Shown here in pieces: positions 1 through 11,700 of a stretch of 64,000 bases of DNA. Both the position numbers and the translations under genes were made by a program. Numbering within the stretch: the stretch's first letter is position 1; each line of letters opens with the position of its first letter. Source of the stretch: Onchocerca lupi. Its lineage: Eukaryota; Nematoda; Chromadorea; Rhabditida; Onchocercidae. The notes under the pieces are model-generated. The model was not told where the DNA came from. It was given only the letters and a program-made list of their open reading frames with translations, and did not search any database. The stretch covers positions 62,001 to 126,000 of the forward strand of contig JAOVVO010000035.1 in assembly GCA_028564675.1 (NCBI GenBank). The letters are read 5' to 3'.

Positions 1-469
1 AAAATGAAATCGATAAGATTTGTTCCAAAAAATGCCAACTATTTGGCAAATAATGAACAACGAGATGAAAAAATTACTGATAATAATGATAAGAGTGTAT
101 CAAATGCTGATTATTTTAATGCTATCATTCATGCAATATTTCCCGGTCCTTTGGATATTCCGGCACTTTATCATCGTACTGACACAATTTTACCTGAAAT
201 AAGCAAAAATGATACATCATCCTCATTATCACCGTTATCAGTAAATAATATTGATAATAAAACTTCTATTATTAGTACAACAATGAAGTATTTATCCAGT
301 GAAAGAAATGCTACTAAAATAAGAACAACAACTATTGGTACTATTGTTAAAATTACTAAAATTCCTTTAATTAGTGTTAATTATACTACAACAAATTGTA
401 CACTGTATAGTGGTATCTATTGGAATACAACTACAACAACAGCTATTGATAACTGTAATTCTGATAATG
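1..469 (+). CDS. ptp-3: Tentative ptp-3 exon: Asn/Ser/Thr-rich, sequon-dense extracellular linker
   Basis: An open frame enters from the left edge and continues to 549, but a good donor (AATG|GTAAGC) sits at 470. Cutting there leaves phase 1, exactly what the exon starting at 3587 needs. The encoded stretch is rich in N, S and T and has at least six N-glycosylation sequons (NDT, NKT, NAT, NYT, NCT, NTT) within about 80 residues. That fits an extracellular linker between fibronectin III repeats, but no domain is recognisable. It could instead be the 3' end of another gene, if read through to the stop at 547-549. Phase agreement and donor quality favour the ptp-3 exon. Confidence 0.5.
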
Positions 470-3233
470 GTAAGCAATTTTTCTTCCATTTTTTATCATT
501 AATGTTGGATGAAATAATTATTAAATTCATAATTAATAATTGTAATTAAATTATTCATCAATTTTATTAAATTTATTTGTTCAGCATCTAATCGACTTTA
601 TGAATTGTACGTTTTTATGATTAAATCACATAAATATAATACTAATTAATTAGGAAATTAATTTAGTTAAAATTTTTTAATATTTTTACTTTTATCTCTT
701 TATTTCATCAAATATAATCTCCAAAATATTTTTCATTATTGTGTTTTTGCTCTTTGTTTCTATTTTTTATGTCTTCAATTTCTGAGAAAAAAGTTTTAAA
801 AAAAAATAAATTTCCAAAAAAACTTTTTTTTGTTTTTCATTAAATTGTTTACCTTATTAGTGCCATAGTAGATAATTATTAAAGTCTTAAATAAGTTAAA
901 AGAACTAAAGTTTTAGGTTAAATATTTGAATTCGGCATATGTCACTTCTTGAAATGCAAGCTTTTTAATCGATAGAATTTTTTTCAGTGGAAAAGAAAAC
1001 ACATGTAATTACTTAATTAATATCTGAAATTGACATTTGAAATGGATATAGTTTTAATTGAAATATTTAAAATAATAATTTAAAAGTAAAAAATTTAAAA
1101 TTATACGAATAATATCTGGAAATATTTTGTTTTCCTAAACGGTAACATCATCATGCTTTATTAATAAAAAATGTCTTCCATTTCATTTCGGAAAGATTAC
1201 CTTTTCTTTTTTCTTCTTCCCTCTCTCTCTCTTTCTGTTTTTCCCTCTTTTCCTCTCTTTTTTATTTATATCATTCTTAGAACAACAATTATTTTTGCAA
1301 AAATTGGAATTTAAAAATGAGAAACAGATTAAAGTTGAAAATGGTTGATGAAAATTGTAAGAAGGAAAAGTGACAGAAAGATATCGATTATGTTAAATTT
1401 TAATTTTTCATTTTGAAGTATTTCTATAAAAAATTTTATAGAAAATGATTTTGTATGAATGCTTAAAATTGTAACAAAGAAAAAATTAAAGTGAAATAGT
1501 AATTCAAAGTTGATTAATAAAAGACAAAAAAGAAGGAGAAAGAATAGGATAGAAATAAAAAAGTAGAAGAAAATATAAGAGATTACTATATTTAAATTAA
1601 AAAAAAAAAAAAAAAAAGAAAAGAAAAAAAGAAAATAGAACATTTTGCCAATAAAATGAAACGAAAATTAAGGCAGAGAGAGAGAGAGAGAGATGGAAAG
1701 AAGGAGAGGGAGAAATGAATAATGAGAAAATTGCAATTAATCCTTTGAGAGATTGTAAAGAGAAAAAAATCGGTGAATATTGGAAAGAGATTTCCGGTAT
1801 GGCATGATATTGTAGTTAAGCTTTGTGAGACCGGAAAGAGGAAAGAGAAAATCGGCAAATATGGAAAGATTTCCGGCAGAGCATGATAAATGGACAATTT
1901 TCTTCCTTTTTTGTTCCTTTTTTTGAGGTTCAGTGTGTAGAATTCAAAACTTTCTAGCCAAAATTGGCCTGAAAAAAGTTTTTTTTTTCTTTTCACACAA
2001 TCGTTTCTTTTTTTTTCTTTTTTGAACTGTTTTAGGAATCTAAGCAATAGATGGTTATAATTATAAATACGAATATTTATGGATAATAAGAAATTTTGAT
2101 AAATTTGATATTACCATTAATTACTACTACTACTACTGTCATTATTATCGTTATTATTACAGTTATTACTGATATTATTTTTATTACTATTATTGATGGT
2201 AATAAAATAAAAACTGAAAACTTCGATGACTTTTCCTACCATTTTAAATAAGTTTCAATCACTATAAGTTAAATTATAAAGATTATTGCAGTATTTTCCA
2301 TGTAAATATTATATCATTTTAATGTATTCCATAATTACTTATTCATTTATTATTAAAATAATTGCAATTAATAATGAAGTAGTTTCTATGTAAAAAATAT
2401 AATTCAAAATTTTGATATTTGATTCATCAAAAAAAAAAAAAAATTATTTTTTTTCTATAAATGTTTGTAACAATTTTATTAACTTTAAAAAATGATGATT
2501 TTTAAATATTATTAAATTATTTCAAATAATTTTTCTTGTAAATAATTTTTTTTATATAGCAAAATGCATAATTTTTAGAGCAATCCATCAGATGGAAAAT
2601 ATTATTCAATTATTTTGGCATATTTGAAATTAGATACATATCATATTAATTTAAAAATGAAAAAATTTTTTCAGCTGACAACTGCCATTTCATTAAGTTA
2701 TCACATTTCCTTTAAAATTCAATTTGCTAAATTTAATTTTTTCAAGCTTAGGAAACTAATTGCAATATCGATTTAATTGCTGATAGATTTTAGCTTCTTC
2801 CATAAAAGCTAATTTCCATTTTGATCAATTAGTTTGATTAAATTCTAGCAGAATAATGGGTGTCAGTTTATTTATGTAAATATGCAAATGTATGATATTT
2901 ATTCAAATTTATTTCGTTGTTTATCTTGAAAAGTTAGTAGTCGAGAAGAGTTTCATCTGGAATTGGCTCGATAAATTATTCTAATGAATTCTAACGAAGG
3001 AAATTTAAAAACCGTCCAACAACAAAATATTTTCGCTGCAGTAATACAACAACTTTTAGGTTATCAAAACAATCACAATAATGGTAAACTACTGATTAAC
3101 TGATAAATAATCATTAATTAATCAAAGAAAAAACTGATTCAAAATTTGTGTAATTAAAAAAGAATCGGAATAAGTGAAAATTTCTCTATTGAAATAAATT
3201 TTTTTTTCATTAGAAATTAATTCAAAACGTTGT

Positions 3234-3281
<48 letters not shown>

Positions 3282-6200
3282 GAGTAAATAAAACTTCTTT
3301 TACTTAAATATCGAAATTTTCCCGTATTAATTTGAAAGAAAAAGGCAAGAAATACTATCTAATTTTTACTTACTAATTACTTATTTTAATTCATTGCCGA
3401 AAATTCAAAAAAAAAAAATTTTCAATGCCGAAAATTTCGATATTTTAAAGCGGTTAGGGAAAAAAAATATTGATTTTAAAAACAAATTTCTTACTTTTGA
3501 AATATATTCGAATATTTAAAAATTTTAATTAAAATTCATTTTCTTATTTGTTTTACAAATTAATGCATCAAAAAAGTTCACTTTAGCTCTCATCTCTTCA
3601 CCATCTAATGTTCGAGTTCAAGCAACTTCAAATACATCAGCTGTAGTACAGTGGGATTTGGAAAACGGTAGGAATGTAGACGGGTTTGTGATACGGTATA
3701 TTCATGAACCGGTTTCCGGACAACGTGATAACGAACGATGGAAAACGATTACGGTCATGAATCCATCTGCTCGACATTTGCATATCTCACAACTTACAGC
3801 GCATAAACCATATGCATTTTGTGTTTTGGCTATTCGACAAAATGTTAGTACAAATATTAATAATTAAAATTCAGATTTCTTGAAAAAAATAATCAAAATT
3901 TTTAAATCAAAATTCAAGAAATCAGATTAAAAATTTGCAAAGATATCGGTGAAAGTTTGTAATTTCTCTAAAAAAAAAAAAAAATTGAAAAATGCAAGTG
4001 GATGAAACTATTTTCAGTACTTTTTTTTTTTGGTTTATTTTTACTTTTCGAAATTTCTGGTTCCAGAAATCATCTGAAAAAGACATCTTGGAAATGAACT
4101 TTCTAGCATCATTTAACACTAAGATACTTATTTTGAAATTATAAATTCTTTTTAATTCTTAAAAATTTTCAAATAATTTTTTCAGAGACAAGGCACTTGC
4201 TCAGATCCACCAATAACTATTGATAATTTACAAGCAAAATATATGGTATCAAATTTAATGATAGCCTGGAAAACGAGTAATTCGGTGATGCTACGATGGG
4301 AATATTCCGGACCACAACCGATCGGTTTTTACATGAATCAAACCGGTCGAAAAGAATATCTGGATCAGAATTTGCAACTGAAGAGAATGATTTCGCCGGA
4401 ATTTCGACAAGATCTTGATGGCCATCAACGGGAATATTTGTAAATATCATTCATTGCAATACTAAAATAATGCTTATTTGGAATTGAACAAGACAAATTT
4501 TACTAATTTTTTTCTAAATTCTGAAAAATTGATGCCAGAAAACGCCGACCTTAAGTTATTACTGGAATTTAAAATTAAATTTAATTTGAAGCGGGAATAT
4601 TTGTTAGTATCATTCTGATGCTAAATAATATTTATTTAGAAGTGATTTGAATTAGCAAGAGGAACATTTTTTCTTTAATTCATTGAAAAATTGGTGCAAA
4701 AAAAACTGACATCAAATTATTGGTAGAAATTAAAGTTAAATTAAGCCTAAAATTGAAATAGTGGAAATTGAAATATTAATTTTAAATTTTTGTTTGACAA
4801 GAAAATGAAAAAAAACAAAAAGTGAAAATTCAAAAACGAAAAAGCGAAAACTATTTTTCTTCTTTTTTTCCTGTTTTTCAACAGAATTCATAAATTTAAT
4901 TCCTATTAGAAGTGTTATTTTAAGGATAATTCATTTATTATCGAGAAAATAAATTACGAAAAAAAAAAGGAAATAAATTACTTACTTCTGTTATTTACAA
5001 AACGTTATACTTAATTTTTTTTTGAAAAGATTTTATTTCAAATAGACCAATTGAATTTTGAAGATTACTTAATTCTTAAAAAAAAAAAATGATTGAAACT
5101 ACAATTGGGTATATAAAAATTATCCTCATTTACTTCAATTTTAAAATTGTTTAAAATTTTTTAAAACTGAAATAAATGAGGATAATTTTTGCAGCGAGAA
5201 TAGATAGAAAATTTTTTTAATTATAATTTTTTGAATTGTAATTTATTTATTTTTTAATTGTTGCCAAAAATACATTTGCATTTATTTTTTATTTATCTTC
5301 CGGTTAGGAAAACTATTTGACTCAATTTATGGGAATACTGACTTATTTTCTTTACCATTATTTTTTTTACTTTTGATTAAATTTTTCGATGGAATTTTTC
5401 AAAATATTGATTTTTAAAATTTATTAACCATTAAAAATTCACCAAATTATTCAGATGGACAACATTACGACCGTATATGGAATATACATTTCTCGTTGGC
5501 GTACGTGAATTACCACCAACCGGAAAGGAATATTGGCCACTTGAAGTGACCGTTCGAACGGATCCCACGGGGCCACCATTTGTTGACGTACCTGAATTTA
5601 TCACTTCAAATCATGCTAACACTGCGCTTATCAGACTAAAATGTGCAAGCGAGGAATATGGACCAATTAGTCATTATTGGCTTATCGTTTTACCTGGAAA
5701 TTTTACTCAAGTAATTAAGTTTTTCATTTTTTTTCTCTCAAAATAAAAATGTTTTATTTTTATTTTCATTTCTGCTAATTTGCTCTTATGATTTTCCTGC
5801 AAATAATAATTCATTAGGGAATTTTACGTCTTACTTAGCAGTTTACAGTTCTGGAAATCTAGTGTTTTTTTTAGTAATTTTCACGTTTTACATTTTAATA
5901 ATTCGCACGTTTTACATAATTCGCACGTCTTACATTTTAGTGATTCGCACGTTTTACATTTTAGTAATTCGCACGTTTTACATTTTAGTGATTCGCACGT
6001 GTTACATTTTAGTGATTCGGACGTTTCAATTATTGCAAAAATATTACTTATTTGTAAATTTATGTAAAAAGATAATGTGGAAAATGTCAAATGAATTGAA
6101 AATATGTAATTAAATCCTTTTTTCTTTTCTCTTTTACAGTTATTTAGTTCTTTACGCAAATTTTATTTCTCACATTTTGATATTATCTTTATTGAAATCA

Positions 6201-8746
6201 TTGGGATGACTGAAATATCAAAACCAAAATGTCAATAATTTAGGAAAGATTAACATTAAAATTATTAGAAAAATGCGAAACATCGCTTAATACATTAGGT
6301 TATTCCTTATCATTATCAATGAGTTATTAATTTCTTGTTATTAATTTATTGTGATTATCAGTAATATAATGATTCAATTTCGTATTATTTAATTACTAAT
6401 TTTTTGTTATTGTCATTAATATGGTTACTCAATTGTAAATATTTTTTCCTTTTATAATATATTATCAGTTATGTAAATTTTTTTTTTTTTAATTAATACA
6501 TCATCCAGTTATTAATTCTTTATCATTATTAATAACTATCCGATTTCATTATTATTTGGTTATTAATTTCTTATCATTATCAAGGATATGATTACTCAGA
6601 TTATCAATATTATTTAATTATCATTATAGTTTATCGTTAATATCTATCTTCATATTATTCTCATATCTATTTCAAACTTTTATTTGTTAAAAAACGAATC
6701 AATAAAATATGAGATATTATAAAATGAAATAGAATTACAAATTATGATAAGTGTACTCCATTCAATGAATTATTAAATTTTGGACGAAGTAAAAATGAAA
6801 AATTGAATTTCTTCATAAAATTTTTAGGACGATGTATTAAATTTGGATTCAACATCACTTCAAAGAAGTACAACAATGATGCGTCCAAATCAAAACAAAA
6901 ATTATTATGGGAAAACAGCCAAGAAAGTTCGCAAAGTAAACAAAGAACGAGATTACAAAATGTTTGTCTTTTTTCCTTTTTTTCTTCCTTTTTCTTTTAA
7001 TTTCGGACAATTATTGTTTTTAAAAAGGTAAATAGATTTAGCTAAGGAAAAATAAGTTATCAGTATTTCTATTTTTGATTTTAAGATTGGACTGGATTCT
7101 TAAGCCTAGTAATTAGAATTTATCAAATTATCCTATCATTCCCAATTTTACACTTAAATTAAAACATTTGAATAAAATTATTATAAATTTATGACTAACA
7201 TTCATTTTAATGTATGTATTATTAAAAGGAATATTATGGATGAGAACAAATATTTAATATGAAAATTACCAATTTTCAATTGTATAAATTTCATTTGATA
7301 TCTTTAATTTGAAAATTTTTTTTTCTTTCAAAATGAAATTTGTTGATAGGAAAATTGTTAATTTTTAATTATTTTAATTTCATTCAATATTTTAATTTGA
7401 AATTTTTTCCTTTGATTATAGATAACAGATATTTGATATGAAAATTGTTAATTTTTAATGACATAAATTTTATTCAGAGTTTGAAAATTTGACATTACTC
7501 ACTATATTTTGATTTGAGATTTTTTCTTAAAATATGAAATTTTATTTGGCGCAGTTATCCCTATTTTATCATTTTATCATGTTATCACAGGCGGCATTTG
7601 CACGAACCTTTAACTGTTCGCGGTGCTTATATAGCAGCAGGTATACCGGTACATGAAATGCAACAAATGCAACGTGGTGACCAATTGTTTACACTTGGTG
7701 ATGGACGGGTAAATTAAATATTCTTTCATTTCTAATTAAATAAATTTTAAAATTAAGTTTTAGTTTAATTTTCAACTTTTTTTTCCTGTTTCTTTAGATA
7801 CTAATACCAAGTATCTTAAGAAATGCATCAGCAAACGATTCATTGAAGAAGTAATGAAATTGAATTTTTTTTTCTATTTTAATTTTTTTTTCTTGATTAA
7901 TTAATCATAAACAAATATATGTTAGAATTAGAAATATTCTTAAAAAAATTTATTTATTTTTTATTTGTCAAAAATTGTCTTATTTTTTCAAAAAATTCTC
8001 GATAATTCATATTTTCTTTTAAATCATTCCAGATGTATGATGGTTATGACAATTGGCCTTTGGATAGTAATACCAAGTATCGTTTAATGATGCGAGCATT
8101 TGCTCGTGATGATATAGCCAAAAATTCGGATCATCCAGTAAATTTTTTTAATAAAATCCGAATTTTTGATAGAAATTCTGAAAATTTCAAGTTTTTAAAT
8201 TCTATATATTTTAGTAACTCATATTTTATTGTATTATTACTTTGTTTTTTTGTTTCATTTATAACAATCATTTGATTGAAAGAAACTAATTTCTTTTTCT
8301 TCTTTCTTTTTTTTTTTTGTTTTTTCGTTTATAATTTCTGAAATTTCAAAAAATTTCAAATTTCCAGTTTGAATTTCGGGCTCCAATTCAAGAATCATTA
8401 GCGAAGCGCTATTCGGATTCAATGCTTAGCGAATCATTTTCAACCAAAATTGCGACGCATTTTCGTGATGCGAAAACATCGAATTTATGGCTAATTGCGC
8501 CAATTGTCGCAATTTTAATTATCGCAATTATTGTTGGAATGCTTGTCATTTGGTAAGGCTTTTATATAAAATATGTCAGTTTAAAATTAAAAAGAAGAGG
8601 AAATAAAGAGATTTATCCTAAAGTTACAACGAAATTTCGAAAAATGCCATCTTTTAAATTTAAATTTCAGAACTTGGCATTAAAAAATGTACTACTAATA
8701 AAATGATTCTGGTATTTTCAGATTGAAATTTAATTAGCGTTTGATT

Positions 8747-8778
<32 letters not shown>

Positions 8779-11700
8779 GAATTCTTGCTGCACTTTAAAT
8801 AAATAAAATTGAGAATTCAATGAATATTTTTAGCATATTTTCTATTTCTAGACCTCCCACCAAATATTCACGGAAGTTTTAAAAATATTGAATAAAAATT
8901 AGCACCAAATTTGTAAGTAATAAATTAATTGATCTATTAATTCATTATATTCAAGATATGGTTATCATATTATTATACATTAAATTTCAATTTGAAAATT
9001 TGATAATCATTTTGTTGTTTATTTAATATATTATGACGTAAGAGTGAAAGTTTTTCATAATTTCTTTTTATTTCAATATTTTTTAGCTAATTTATTTTAG
9101 ATAAATATAAATTAATAAAGAATTTGCATTCAATTTTCCGAGTAGTACAATAAAGTATGCCAAATGTAACTAAAAATATTAAAAAAATAATAATGTATTA
9201 AAATGGGAAAAATTAAAATGTATTAAAATAATAATTGAATAATTAATTGAATTCCTTTTCGTAATTTCAATGGTTGAAGTTATTCTAGTTTTTTTAAGTT
9301 AGAATAACTTCAGTCACTGAAACTTTTCCGATTAACCAATTTTTTTCCGGTCCTGACTTTTTCTATTTTTTGCCGATTTTTTCAACTCTTGCAAACTTTT
9401 TTTCCTTTTCCTAACTCTTTTTTTCAGCTTTTTAACTTTTTCTTATTCTTGAACTTTTTCTCCGGTTTTTTTTCTTCAGGTGGTTTCGTCGTAATCGTCG
9501 AAATAACCGACACAAAGCACCACACCATACTTCCATTTCAAAAGTTGCCTTAACTGGTAATGCAATTCCAAGTGAAACATCGAAATTGCTTGTTTCCGGC
9601 GATGTTTATGGTCGTCATATAGTTAATCCGTATGATCAGGTAAATTATATCGAATATGATTTATTTTTTCCGGATTTTCATCATTTATAAATGAAATTAA
9701 ATTAATTTTCTCCTTTTTTTTCCTTAAAAAAAGGCAAAAAAAGAAAGAAAATGGAAAAAAAAGTATGATTTTAAAGCGTCTTTTTTTCTGGAATTTTTCA
9801 AAATTTAAATTAATATTAAAGTTTTTTTTTTTTTTTTTCAGATGAATGGAAATGGTGGTTGTGCGATGGATTCAGGAATGGATATGTATCCTTTACATCA
9901 AAGTCATATGAGTACCACAAACTATAATTCCTTACCTGTACCCATGTCAATATTACCTTCAAGTGGTGGTGCGATCGGTGGTCATTCACTTAGCCATCTA
10001 CCAATTCCGATTTCTGAACTTGCTGTACATATTGATAAGCTAAAAATGAATAATAATGCTTTGTTCTCACAGGTTAATGAAATAAATTCATTTTACTTTT
10101 GATTTCTTAAGTTTTTGCAAATTTCATTAAATTTCAATAATTTCTGGTTTTATAAAAATTAAATTACTAATCTGATTGATTCAAAATTATATGTGTAGGT
10201 ATTATCTTCATATTTAAAAACTTTTTTTATTTAAAATTAATCTTAAAAAAAAATTTAATTTGAAAAAATTTTGAGAAAAATTCTTAAAATTGGTCTTTAT
10301 TGAATCAATCCTTAATTAATTAATTAATTAAGTTAATTTTTAAAATTGAATTTTTAAATAAATTTAATGCAGTCTCTCGTCTTCTTTTTCATGAACGACG
10401 AAATTTATCTTTTTATTTTTTACTCTTCGATTTTTTTCTTTAAAATATCATTTATGTTTGTTTTGTATCCGAAAAAATAGCAACAGTATTAAATTAAATA
10501 ATTGTATAATAATAATGGCATGGAAAATTTGCAATTAAAATTATTATTTAGAATATTTGCAGGAATACGAAAGCATTGAAACGGGTCAACATTTTACCTG
10601 GGAAAATTCAAGTCGACCGGTAAATAAGATGAAAAATCGATATGCAAATGTAGTTGCATATGATCATTCACGTGTTATCCTTAGTACCATTGATAATATT
10701 GATGGTAGTGATTATATCAATGCTAACTATATTGATGGTTATGAAAAGGTATATACTTTCATATAATTAAAGTTTATTTAATTAAGGCGATTATTAAGTA
10801 ATTAAGGCTTATTGCTTATTTATTATATACATTATACATCTTTATTTCATAATCTCCGATAATTTATATGTTTGATAATCTTTATTTATTGATTATTTTT
10901 TTTATCATTCTACCTTCTTTTTTTTTTGGTATATTTCTGTATAAATAATATTTCAATTTATTTTAATATTGTGATTTTTTTTTTCTTGCTCTTTCTTCCT
11001 AATGTAAAATTTTTTATTAAAATTACAATTTCACTCTTTCTGAAAATCAGAATTTTATTTCAAATATTTATAGGCAAATTAGTTTAAGTTTACTTTTTTT
11101 TTTAGCCAAAAGCATATATTGCAACACAAGGACCATTACCGGAAACATTCGCTGATTTTTGGCGAATGGTTTGGGAAGAGAATACGGCAACAATAGTAAT
11201 GCTGACAAAGTTGGAAGAAAGATCACGAATAAAATGTAATCAATATTGGCCCACCAGAGGATCATCTTATTATGGTCATATTCAGGTAAAAAAAAGAAAA
11301 AGTGTTTTAAATTAAATTAATTTTTAGGAAGTAATCTTAAATAATTATTTGTTTTGTATTTTAGTTTTAATTAAGGACCAATACTAATGGTTAAGATAGT
11401 TCAAATAACTAATTAATTTCTGATAATTATTGATAAGTCCTCCAAGTAAAAGCTGCATTTTATTTAAATAGATGGCTAATTGTAATTGATATCGAAATAT
11501 TGTAATATGAATTGTAATTCAATGTTTATAATTCAATTGCTATGTTTTTGAATAGCAGTATTGATTTCGTTTTTATTTTTTGAATAACTAAATAAAATCA
11601 AAAAAAAGAGAAAATTTCTGCAAAATTTTGAAATTATAAGAAGAATCAAAGGATCATTAAGAAATTTTAGGTGACCTTATTGGATACACTAGAGTTGGCA

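Noticed and set aside
1329..2047. Minus-strand frames of 104 and 151 codons
   Set aside because: They are Phe/Leu/Ser/Lys-rich readings of GA- and A-rich simple sequence inside a ptp-3 intron, with no domain or splice support.
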